A DNA stretch of 64,000 bases from MED-G105 sp039025235 (GTDB taxonomy: Bacteria; Pseudomonadota; Alphaproteobacteria; Caulobacterales; Parvularculaceae), in the NCBI GenBank assembly GCA_039025235.1, contig JBCCOS010000002.1, positions 62,001 to 126,000 of the forward strand, read 5' to 3'. The translations under genes and the position numbers were made by a program. Below are positions 1-7,216 of this stretch, in pieces. Under the pieces are notes generated by a model. That model had not been told where the DNA came from, did not search any database, and saw only the letters and a list, made by a program, of their open reading frames with translations. Position 1 is the stretch's first letter. Each line of letters starts with the position of its first letter.

Positions 1-171
1 ATAAACCGCAATGATATCATTCGTTTCCAATCGGGCTTTCGTCTCGACAACTTCAAGACTGATTATCCAAGCATTTTTCTCCCGTTCACAGGACACAATT
101 GTTTCGATATTTTTTCCTGCGATGAGTCTAATTTCCTCACGGGCGCGGGTAATTACGTCAACGGTCTTCAT
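1..171 (-). CDS. gvpO: Gas vesicle protein GvpO (C-terminus cut by window edge)
   Basis: The reverse strand reads from an ATG at 171 through 57 open codons to the window edge. It begins MKTVDVITRAREEIRLIAG and continues with a CEREKNAWIISLEVVET segment. This resembles the GvpO family, whose members carry a helical N-terminus followed by a conserved W-x-(V/I)-x-(V/L)-E-V-V-E strand. GvpO is an accessory gas-vesicle protein needed for vesicle formation in haloarchaea and present in many bacterial clusters. It follows gvpN and a small gene on the same strand, so the three probably form one transcript. Assignment rests on the partial sequence and context. Confidence 0.75.
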   Translation of the reverse strand, partial: MKTVDVITRAREEIRLIAGKNIETIVSCEREKNAWIISLEVVETKARLETNDIIAVY

Positions 172-202
172 ATGGAGCACCTAAATATTTTCTTACAAAT
201 CG

Positions 203-442
203 TTATTTGAGCTGGAACAAACTAAAGAGGGCAGAATGAAGTTTCGAGATCCGGCCATCAATACTCACTCGGCTTGCTTTCAAACCAATCAATCTGCTTT
301 CAATTGTTCTGATCTCGCGGGCTATCCGTTCTCTTTCGAATTCCAGGCGAGTCATTTCGGAGGAGATCTGTGCCCGCGTTTTTCCAACACGTGGGGGCAC
401 AACCGAGATACGCATCGATCTTTTCGCAACCAATCTGGTCAT
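203..442 (-). CDS. Small basic coiled-coil protein in the gas-vesicle operon
   Basis: This 79-residue protein has its ATG overlapping the gvpN stop codon (ATGA arrangement), so it is probably translationally coupled to gvpN. Residues 1-25 are basic (MTRLVAKRSMRIS). Residues 26-65 form a charged heptad-like helix rich in R, E, I and L, consistent with a coiled coil. I do not recognise a named Gvp family. Its position between gvpN and gvpO suggests an accessory or assembly role, which is inference only. Confidence 0.6.
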   Translation of the reverse strand: MTRLVAKRSMRISVVPPRVGKTRAQISSEMTRLEFERERIAREIRTIESRLIGLKASRVSIDGRISKLHSALFSLFQLK

Positions 443-1476
443 AAATTTTCCTCCTCGATATCAATGGACCGAAGAGCGTTCGCTAGTTCCGTTATGAATT
501 TAGCCCGATTGGCAACTTCCTCGTTCTGCGACCATTGGGAAAAAAGTGCATCGATGCAAAGCTGAACAAATGCCGCGTCGGTCATACGCGAGTTGAGCCG
601 ATTGGCTGCAACAACCTTTGCAATCATAATCGAACTGCGTACAGATGTTCTCGTTTGCTGGGTCTCGGCGCGCAATCGGCGCACAAGAAGGGCAATCCTC
701 TTGGCAATGCCGATGTCGAGGCCAGATCGGACGCTGATTATACCCGCTTCGGTATCGACGCTATGGGATGCAACATCCAGCGTGATCATCCTATCGATCA
801 GTGCATCTTGAGGGACTTCAACCCCAGCGTAGTCGTCCGGATTGGATGTGAAGATGACACGAAACTCAGGATGCGCTTCGATCAGAGTCTCTTCATCCGA
901 TCGCCCCGGAACAATCAGGCGCCGTTCTTCAAGCGCCGTAAGAAGAGCATTATTCGCATTGGCTGGTGATCTTGTGAACTCATCATAAACAAGTGTGTAT
1001 CCGTTCAAAACGGCGGTCGTCAAATGTTTATCAACCCACACACCAACGGTTTCTAGTTCTGTTTTTTGAACGCTATGAATAAATTTATCGACAACCCGTC
1101 GGCTACGCGTCCCTGTTTCTTTGCCAACGAGGTCCTGGGAGGATAGACAGCTGTCACCAGACATCAAAACAGCTGGACGGTTCAATCGTGCGGCTGCCTG
1201 GAGCGCTAATGTCGTTTTTCCTGCCCCAGCAGGGCCACGCAGGTGAACCGGAATTCCAGAGCGCAGATAGACCAATGTCCGGTCAATGATTGAGGACAGC
1301 GCCGTATCGAGAAATATGTCGCGGTCGCTTTTGAGGCTGACCACATTGCTGGATATTTGACGCACAGATGTTCGCTCAGATTTCTGGTCTGTAAGCGTGG
1401 TACGGTCCTCTTCGTTTGAACCGGTGAACGATTCTGTCGATAGACACTTTTGCTCTATGTTTTGTGTGGTCGCCAA
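439..1476 (-). CDS. gvpN: Gas vesicle AAA+ ATPase GvpN
   Basis: This 345-residue protein is a MoxR-like AAA+ ATPase. Walker A is GPAGAGKTT at residues 81-89, and the Walker B-like LVYDEFTRSPAN with the following NALLTALEERRL lies near residues 160-185. A sensor-1-like FTSNPDDYAGV follows. These match GvpN, which promotes gas-vesicle assembly and growth. The first roughly 50 residues are a low-complexity extension. The start is TTG at 1476, supported by an AGAGGA ribosome-binding site about 8 nt upstream; no ATG is available before the conserved region. It is divergent from gvpA and overlaps the next gene by 4 nt. Confidence 0.92.
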   Translation of the reverse strand: MATTQNIEQKCLSTESFTGSNEEDRTTLTDQKSERTSVRQISSNVVSLKSDRDIFLDTALSSIIDRTLVYLRSGIPVHLRGPAGAGKTTLALQAAARLNRPAVLMSGDSCLSSQDLVGKETGTRSRRVVDKFIHSVQKTELETVGVWVDKHLTTAVLNGYTLVYDEFTRSPANANNALLTALEERRLIVPGRSDEETLIEAHPEFRVIFTSNPDDYAGVEVPQDALIDRMITLDVASHSVDTEAGIISVRSGLDIGIAKRIALLVRRLRAETQQTRTSVRSSIMIAKVVAANRLNSRMTDAAFVQLCIDALFSQWSQNEEVANRAKFITELANALRSIDIEEENL

Positions 1477-1809
1477 TGGAGCGTCCTCTTCTGGACATCG
1501 CAGCGATCAACTGCGTTAGAGTTTCTACTTAACGTTGCATCAGTATTTTCGGTAATATTTTAAAAAAACATTAAGCGTGGACAAAGATCGACAGTTAATG
1601 TTTCAGTAAGCTTTATGACTACTTTCATTCCCATACATATAAATCCATATTTTGTGATTTTTATCCTCAATTTTGATTATTCGTTAATGGGAAAAATTTA
1701 TTAAGGCTAACGGCGGCATTCGGAGACGCAATACAATCGTGGGCGAAATAACCCTTGTTACTTGTCAAAACTCTGCCGCCGGAAGCAAAAAATGAGGAAG
1801 GAAAATCTT
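1477..1809. promoter_or_regulatory. Divergent gvpN/gvpA intergenic region
   Basis: This AT-rich spacer of about 330 nt separates gvpN (minus) and gvpA (plus) and must carry both promoters. A GAGGAAGGAAAA ribosome-binding site sits 5-8 nt before the gvpA ATG. I could not assign a convincing -35/-10 pair or a sigma-54 site. Confidence 0.4.
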
Positions 1810-2022
1810 ATGGCTATAGAGAAAAGTGTTGCATCCTCGAGCTTGGCCGAAGTTGTCGATCGCATTTTGGACAAAGGTCTTGTTCTTGATGCGTTTGTTC
1901 GTGTCGCGCTTGTTGGTATCGAACTGGTCGCAATTGAAGTTCGCGCAGTGGTTGCATCGGTCGAAACGTGGCTGAAATACGCCGAGGCCATTGGCCTTAC
2001 GGTAGAACCACAGGCGGCGTAA
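1810..2022 (+). CDS. gvpA: Major gas vesicle shell protein GvpA
   Basis: The 70-residue product begins MAIEKSVASSSLAEVVDRIL and contains the GvpA core LDKGLVLDAFVRVALVGIEL followed by the EVRAVVASVETWLKYAEA helix. GvpA polymerises into the ribbed, gas-permeable wall of gas vesicles. Length and the helix-strand-strand-helix pattern are as expected for the family. The ATG at 1810 is preferred over in-frame upstream codons because the family starts with M-A-[IV]-E and a strong GGAAGGAAAA site precedes it. It stands alone on the plus strand, divergent from gvpN. Confidence 0.96.
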   Translation: MAIEKSVASSSLAEVVDRILDKGLVLDAFVRVALVGIELVAIEVRAVVASVETWLKYAEAIGLTVEPQAA

Positions 2023-2315
2023 ATTTCGCAACAAGCATGATAACAGTTTGTACCGGGAACTAATCAATTAATCCATTTGCAAAGCAGCATGGTGTGCCAA
2101 CACATGCTTCCAAATATTGATTTTGGATAGAGGCAATAAATGGTGGACTAGGACGATATAGTGCTTTCCTAATTTTAGATGCGATGTTTATAGGAACCAT
2201 AATCCTGAAATTGGAATTAGATCCCGGTACAAACTTCTTCGACTGTATGCGATAGGTTTCTTTTTTTAAAACTGTATACAGATAAAATAGCTTCGTTTGG
2301 TATCGATTTGGACGA

Positions 2316-2963
2316 ATGAGAATGACAGAAGAGACATTCACACAGCCAGCCCCCCTCTCCTATCGCACCCGAGTTCAGGAATTGCGCAAGGCATCACGCG
2401 AACGACTGGCTCAATTGAGAAAAGATCGATTAGCGCGTAGGCGTTACGCGCGAAAATCCGAAGGTGACCGTAGCACCAAAACAAGCCCATCAGTGGACCA
2501 GAAGTCGTCCTCAAAAGAACAAACTGTTTCAAATACTGCCGATGCAGCGATCGACGCGCAGTCCCAACAAAGACAGTACGCTGCATCGCCAGAAACGTTG
2601 GCTCTACTATCCGGTACAGAAACGAACACTCGCACGAGTGAAGATACGCTCAATAAAAAAAGTGATCCTGTCGCGATCGATGATACGTGTACAAAAAACT
2701 TAAGTGATGACACCAAGAATGAAGCAACACTGAGCGATACCAACAATGACACAAGTGACGCTCAAGCCGTTACGCAGTCTTTAGCAGAGTTGCCATCAAT
2801 TGCCGAAGGGATGGTTTGGCACCTGAACAAAGTCGGCATTGAAACGCTCGATGATCTCGCGGATGTGAATGTTGCGGCTTTGAGAGAAAAATTAGGGGGT
2901 ATCGGCGCGCTCGCCGCAATTGACGACTGGGTTGCATTTGCGCGCGAACGACGCTTAGGTTGA
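2316..2963 (+). CDS. Helix-hairpin-helix-tailed protein with disordered middle
   Basis: The product is 215 residues. Residues 15-50 are very basic (RLAQLRKDRLARRRYARK). Residues 50-160 are a polar, S/T/D/N-rich linker that looks disordered. The last 55 residues (SIAEGMVWHLNKVGIETLDD to the end) resemble a helix-hairpin-helix fold of the kind found in DUF4332-like or ribosomal S13-like domains (I-x-x-G-[ML]-[VI]-W-x-L to L-G-x-I-G). I do not know its function. It lies downstream of gvpA on the same strand after a 290-nt gap. Nucleic-acid or protein-protein binding is possible; a gas-vesicle role is only suggested by position. Confidence 0.7.
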   Translation: MRMTEETFTQPAPLSYRTRVQELRKASRERLAQLRKDRLARRRYARKSEGDRSTKTSPSVDQKSSSKEQTVSNTADAAIDAQSQQRQYAASPETLALLSGTETNTRTSEDTLNKKSDPVAIDDTCTKNLSDDTKNEATLSDTNNDTSDAQAVTQSLAELPSIAEGMVWHLNKVGIETLDDLADVNVAALREKLGGIGALAAIDDWVAFARERRLG

Positions 2964-3079
2964 GTATCACACCGAAACGATCGGTGCATACAATGTTGTT
3001 TCGAAAGTTTTCTTAACCGTATTTTGTCGCATTCCCTCATATGCGATGATTTTTTCATTACCAAAACGATATCATCCAA

Positions 3080-4675
3080 ATGACCCAAATTCTGATTTCC
3101 GAAGACGCGGATTACCAACTCGAAGATGTAAGAACGACACTTGATGAAGACGTATGCGTTCGTATCGATAGCAGAACGCTTCAACAATTAGATGAATCGT
3201 TCGAGGTTTTTTCATCGGGCGGTGCAATCTCGTCGCCTGGGTCACCCGTTTATGGTCTCGACACGGGTCTAGGCCCAATGGTCACGACACCAATCGATCG
3301 TACACAACTACCATCGCAACAACGCCAATTACTGCTGAGTCATGCAAGTGGATTTGGCGCCCCCCTCAATTGGCAGCAAGCACGCGCTGCTCTTTTTGCC
3401 CGCGCGTGCAGTATGTCCAGAAATCGTTCAGCGGTACGCAGCCTTCTTCCGACGACAATGGCGAAACTTTTATCGGCTGGCGTTGCACCATACATACCGC
3501 GGCACGGGGGCGTCGGCGCGAGTGGGGATCTCGTGCAGTTAGCCCACCTCGGCCTGTTGTTGGTTGGCGAAGGCGATGCTTTGCTACCGAACAATCAAGC
3601 GTCTGCCGACTATGCCCTTGAAATAGCGGGATGCGACCCAATCGAATTAGTCTTCAGAGACGGGCTAGCAATCGTGAATGGCTTGTCAGCGATGACTGGC
3701 GTTGGTCTCGTCGCAGTGATCGATGCCATGCGGCTTGTCGACGTAGCGTTTCAAATAAGTGCCCTAATGGCAGAAATTGTCGGCGCCGGTGAAGAGCCAT
3801 TCAGCGCGGCGCTGTCGTCCGTCAAGAAAAGTAATGGACAAGGGGGCGCCGCCTATCGCCTCCGTCATCTAATGGCGGAAAGTCCTGCTTTATTGCGGCA
3901 TACAGATTATGACGCGCATAACCCACGCCCCCTGCAAGAGCATTATTCCATTCGGTGTACCCCGCAAATTCTTGGTGCCATCAACCAAGCAATTGAAAAT
4001 GCCCGCGATACCCTTCTGGACGAACTCAATTCAGTTAGCGACAATCCCGTCTTTTTTGCTGATGACAGAGCAATCGTTCATGGTGGGAATTTCCATGGCG
4101 AACCAATTGCCATGGCGATGGACGCGATGAAGATTGCGGTTGTTAAACTGACCGTCTTGATGGAACGCCAACTGAACTTCTTACTACATGATGGTATCAA
4201 CCAAATTTTGCCCGCCTTCTTGAATGGCGGAACGAAGGGCGTGGAGTTCGGTTTCCAAGGCGCTCAATTCACAGCCACGTCGACCACGGCCCATAATCAA
4301 TCATTAGCGTTCCCCATGTCAGCACATTCCATAACCTGCAACCGAGACAACCAAGATATCGTCAGTATGGGATGCGATGCCGCTTTAATGACAGCCGATA
4401 CTATTGCTAACGCTGAGGGCGTCGCCGCTATAACAAGTATGGCTGTCGCAGAAGCCGTAAGGTTGCTTTCACTAGAACAACAAATTTCACCAACTGGACG
4501 CCGTTTCATTTCGGCAATTGCTGGGAATGCGGAGGCGGGCGGCACTGGTAAGATCGCGTTCTACGAGGCCTTGGCCGCGGTAAAAAGCCAACTCTTTACA
4601 AGCGGAACCACCCTCGCGGAGCCCTGTGACGCCAAAAAAACGCTATCGCCTCCGGCACTTCAGACTGTGCAGTAG
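3080..4675 (+). CDS. MIO-dependent aromatic amino acid ammonia-lyase (HAL/TAL/PAL family)
   Basis: This is a 531-residue member of the histidine/tyrosine/phenylalanine ammonia-lyase family. The Ala-Ser-Gly triad that cyclises to the MIO electrophile is at 147-149 in HGGVGASGDL. Other active-site residues are visible: Tyr58 in VYGLDTGLG, Tyr289 and Arg292 in HYSIRC, and NQD at 424-426 in DNQDIVSMG. The selectivity loop reads Ser87-His88 (LLLSHASG), as in histidine ammonia-lyases. The 424-426 segment, however, is of the NQD(V/I)VS type seen in tyrosine and phenylalanine enzymes, not the NQEDHVS type of HutH. No hut genes are nearby. Substrate is therefore undecided between His, Tyr and Phe, or an aminomutase activity. 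Confidence 0.88.
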   Translation: MTQILISEDADYQLEDVRTTLDEDVCVRIDSRTLQQLDESFEVFSSGGAISSPGSPVYGLDTGLGPMVTTPIDRTQLPSQQRQLLLSHASGFGAPLNWQQARAALFARACSMSRNRSAVRSLLPTTMAKLLSAGVAPYIPRHGGVGASGDLVQLAHLGLLLVGEGDALLPNNQASADYALEIAGCDPIELVFRDGLAIVNGLSAMTGVGLVAVIDAMRLVDVAFQISALMAEIVGAGEEPFSAALSSVKKSNGQGGAAYRLRHLMAESPALLRHTDYDAHNPRPLQEHYSIRCTPQILGAINQAIENARDTLLDELNSVSDNPVFFADDRAIVHGGNFHGEPIAMAMDAMKIAVVKLTVLMERQLNFLLHDGINQILPAFLNGGTKGVEFGFQGAQFTATSTTAHNQSLAFPMSAHSITCNRDNQDIVSMGCDAALMTADTIANAEGVAAITSMAVAEAVRLLSLEQQISPTGRRFISAIAGNAEAGGTGKIAFYEALAAVKSQLFTSGTTLAEPCDAKKTLSPPALQTVQ

Positions 4676-4678
4676 ACC

Positions 4679-4797
4679 TAAAGCAGCTGTCTCTGAAGCG
4701 GCGCAACGTCAAATGGAATCAATGCAACGCTGTCATTCTTTGTTTTTGTGCCTATGCAAAACACCGAACCGCACACACTTGGCGTGGAAATGATTTA
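4679..4797. repeat. TA-bounded two-hairpin element, degenerate copy, abutting thiG stop
   Basis: This 119-bp segment starts TAAAGCAGC and ends GGAAATGATTTA, the termini shared by the dispersed element family. The second half carries the family signature ACCGCACACACTTGG. The right-hand TA plus the next base form the thiG stop codon read on the minus strand. Confidence 0.75.
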
Positions 4798-5568
4798 GAT
4801 CAGCCCAGCGAGTGGTGACGACGGATCAGCATAGCGCTTTTTGGCCATGCGCCCAGCGAGGTAGGCCTCTCGTCCTGCAATGACGGCATGCTTCATGGCG
4901 GACGCCATCAAAATCGGATTGCCAGCTTCTGCAATCGCCGTATTCATCAAAACGCCATCACATCCAAGCTCCATGGCAACCGCAGCATCAGAGGCCGTTC
5001 CAACGCCCGCATCAACTATGACGGGTACATCGGATTGCTCAACAATCAGACGAATATTAACGGGGTTTTGAACCCCAAGCCCCGACCCAATTAATGATCC
5101 TAATGGCATGATGGCAACGCAGCCAGCGTCCTCCAAGCGACGGGCATAGACGGGATCATCAGAGCAATACACCATCACCTTGAACCCATCCTCAACCAGC
5201 AATTCTGTGGCCCTCAACGTCTCAGCCATATCAGGATAAAGGGTCTTTTGGTCAGACAAGACCTCAAGTTTAACAAGATCCCAACCGCCTGCCTCTCGTG
5301 CCAATCGCAAGGTCCGGATGGCGTCATCGGCAGTAAAACAGCCCGCCGTATTTGGCAGATAGACATAATTTTTGGGGTCGAGATAATCGACCAATAACGG
5401 CTTGTCTTTATCGGTAAGGTTCACCCGGCGGACCGCGACGGTGACGATTTCCGCGCCAGCGGCTTCGGCGGCGCGCGCATTTTGCTCATAGGTTTCGTAT
5501 TTTCCTGTGCCGATAATTAAACGCGACGAAAATACCTGTCCTGCAATCACTAACGGTTCATCGACCAA
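4795..5568 (-). CDS. thiG: Thiazole synthase ThiG
   Basis: The 257-residue protein is the thiazole phosphate synthase of thiamine biosynthesis, which condenses DXP, dehydroglycine and ThiS thiocarboxylate. The conserved Schiff-base lysine lies in WDLVKLEVL, and the TIM-barrel phosphate motifs DAGVGTASDA and GCDGVLMNTA are present. The start is TTG at 5568: an in-frame TAA lies two codons upstream and the family aligns from V-D-E-P-L-x-I-A-G. It is downstream of thiS with a 57-nt gap, as expected for a thiS-thiG unit. The stop codon TAA is formed by the edge of the 4679-4797 repeat. Confidence 0.95.
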   Translation of the reverse strand: MVDEPLVIAGQVFSSRLIIGTGKYETYEQNARAAEAAGAEIVTVAVRRVNLTDKDKPLLVDYLDPKNYVYLPNTAGCFTADDAIRTLRLAREAGGWDLVKLEVLSDQKTLYPDMAETLRATELLVEDGFKVMVYCSDDPVYARRLEDAGCVAIMPLGSLIGSGLGVQNPVNIRLIVEQSDVPVIVDAGVGTASDAAVAMELGCDGVLMNTAIAEAGNPILMASAMKHAVIAGREAYLAGRMAKKRYADPSSPLAGLI

Positions 5569-5625
5569 AGTTTACTTTCATCCTCTAATAAAGTTTAGCT
5601 GATACCAAGAGCCATTCGAATGACC

Positions 5626-5826
5626 CTATCCACCGCCCACAAAACAGACAATTTCGATGTGATCACCATCACATAGACGTGTTTCTGCGAATGTGGATCT
5701 TGGAACAATTGACCGGTTACGCTCGATGGCAATCTTATCCGGTGCGAGCTCTAACGTCGCTGCGAGATCAAAAATAGAGAGCCCTTGCTCTATTTCGTGT
5801 GGCTCGCCGTTAATGGTTATTTTCAT
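5626..5826 (-). CDS. thiS: Sulfur carrier protein ThiS
   Basis: The 66-residue ubiquitin-like protein ends in FVGGG, the Gly-Gly tail that is adenylated and thiocarboxylated before sulfur transfer to ThiG. The body MKITINGEPHEIEQ and LAPDKIAIERNRSIVPRS match ThiS. It has an ATG start with CAGGG upstream, and thiG follows on the same strand. I looked for a TPP riboswitch in the 200 nt upstream and did not see the conserved CUGAGA or ACCUGA boxes. Confidence 0.93.
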   Translation of the reverse strand: MKITINGEPHEIEQGLSIFDLAATLELAPDKIAIERNRSIVPRSTFAETRLCDGDHIEIVCFVGGG

Positions 5827-5987
5827 TGTCGCCCTGATGAGTATAACTACCGCTAATGGACCGATATCAGACTACAAAAACGCAGAACGGCGTTTGTAAC
5901 GTCTTTCGGATATAAATTTGGGTTCTTATTTTCAAGGTTACAAGCGTAGAAAAGTTCGGCGTTAACCCATTTGGCCCATAAACATGG

Positions 5988-6023
5988 TTTTGACGGTACC
6001 GGGTTTTTGACGGTACCGGGTTT
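5988..6023. repeat. 17-bp tandem duplication before aroQ
   Basis: The unit TTTTGACGGTACCGGGT occurs twice with a period of 17 bp (centred on GACGGTACCGGG at 5992 and 6009), in the thiS-aroQ divergent spacer about 25 nt before the aroQ start region. Confidence 0.85.
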
Positions 6024-6044
6024 CGACCAGAAACGTGATGGAGT

Positions 6045-6509
6045 ATTGCGATCACCAGCGGCAATAGCATTTTCATCCTCAATGGACCTAACCTCAATCT
6101 ATTGGGGCAACGCGAACCGCATATCTACGGATCCGATACGTTGGCGGATATTGAAAAAACCTGTGTCGCTTATAGGGGTTCCATCGGGCTTAATATTGAA
6201 TTCCGGCAAACCAACCATGAGGGCGTATTGGTGGATTGGTTGCATGAGGCAAATTTGAAAGCGAGTGGCGTTATTTTAAATGCAGGCGCCTATACACATA
6301 CGTCGATAGCTCTTTTGGATGCCGTCAAATCAATTGATATTCCATCAATAGAACTTCATTTATCCAATCCCGCTGCACGCGAAACCTTCAGACATACGTC
6401 CTACCTCAGCAAGGGTGTGAATGGCGTAATTTGTGGATTTGGCGCAGATGGGTATTTACTAGCGCTTGACGCGATGCGCCGGCTGATCGAAAAGCGCAGA
6501 ACAAAATAA
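6045..6509 (+). CDS. aroQ: Type II 3-dehydroquinate dehydratase AroQ (non-canonical start)
   Basis: Third step of the shikimate pathway: dehydration of 3-dehydroquinate. The sequence has the substrate loop FILNGPNLNLLGQREPHIYG with the catalytic Tyr, NAGAYTHTSIALLDA, and HLSNPAARETFRHTSY, all typical of the dodecameric type II enzyme. The reading frame has an in-frame TGA at 6036-6038 and no ATG, GTG or TTG before the essential NGPNLN segment. The only TTG (6102) falls inside that motif and would destroy the enzyme. ATT at 6045 gives 154 residues, near the usual 145-150. Either ATT is used or the assembly has an indel near an ATG at 6038. accB follows 14 nt downstream. Confidence 0.85.
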   Translation: MAITSGNSIFILNGPNLNLLGQREPHIYGSDTLADIEKTCVAYRGSIGLNIEFRQTNHEGVLVDWLHEANLKASGVILNAGAYTHTSIALLDAVKSIDIPSIELHLSNPAARETFRHTSYLSKGVNGVICGFGADGYLLALDAMRRLIEKRRTK

Positions 6510-6523
6510 TAACAAGGTTCGTA

Positions 6524-7033
6524 ATGGCTAAGTCTGAAAATAATGCCGCTGATATCGATGTTGCTTGGATCCGAGATTTAGCTGATGTCCTCAACGACAC
6601 CGGGCTAACCGAAATTGAAATTGAAAAAGGCGATGTGCGTATAAAAGTATCGAAAGGGGCAACTACCATTGCTGCGACCGCACCGCAAATGATTGCACCG
6701 CAAATTGCCCCAGCGATGCAACAGGCAGCTCCCACCGCAGCACCAACAGCCCCAGCCGCCCCGTCCTCACCTTTGGCCTTGGAAAAAAGCGCATCCAAAC
6801 AGGGAGCCGTTGCATCGCCTATGGTTGGGACGATCTATTTATCGCCATCACCCGGCGCGCCCGCGTTCATCAAAGTCGGAGACGAGGTCAAGGAAGGCCA
6901 AACCTTGATGATCGTCGAAGCCATGAAAACAATGAACCCCGTGCCAGCGCCAAAATCAGGCGTGGTGTCGGACATACTCGTCGCCGATGCCCAGCCCGTT
7001 GAATTTGGTGAAGCGCTCGTGGTGATCAATTAA
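6524..7033 (+). CDS. accB: Biotin carboxyl carrier protein of acetyl-CoA carboxylase
   Basis: The 169-residue AccB carries an N-terminal helical domain, an Ala/Pro-rich linker (residues about 55-90) and a C-terminal biotinyl domain with the biotin-accepting lysine in VEAMKTMNPV. It presents carboxybiotin to the carboxyltransferase for malonyl-CoA synthesis. It sits in the order aroQ-accB-accC; the gap to accC is about 180 nt. Confidence 0.96.
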   Translation: MAKSENNAADIDVAWIRDLADVLNDTGLTEIEIEKGDVRIKVSKGATTIAATAPQMIAPQIAPAMQQAAPTAAPTAPAAPSSPLALEKSASKQGAVASPMVGTIYLSPSPGAPAFIKVGDEVKEGQTLMIVEAMKTMNPVPAPKSGVVSDILVADAQPVEFGEALVVIN

Positions 7034-7216
7034 ACGAGAAAAAAATTAAATAATCGGGCTTCCCTAAACTTTCACATCGTCCCACACGAGCCTAATTCTT
7101 ATCGATAAACAATACGAGTACGGCGGAGATACAACGGTCAACCAAGATCAGCTGAATTTACGTAGCGCACGATCAACGGCTTCACGACAAAGTCCGCATG
7201 AAATGGAAGAATGAGC

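Noticed and set aside
535..969. Long plus-strand reading frame antisense to gvpN
   Set aside because: It lies entirely opposite a strongly supported GvpN and has no recognisable homology or ribosome-binding site.
5827..5987. TPP riboswitch upstream of thiS
   Set aside because: The conserved CUGAGA and ACCUGAUC boxes are not present in either orientation in the spacer.
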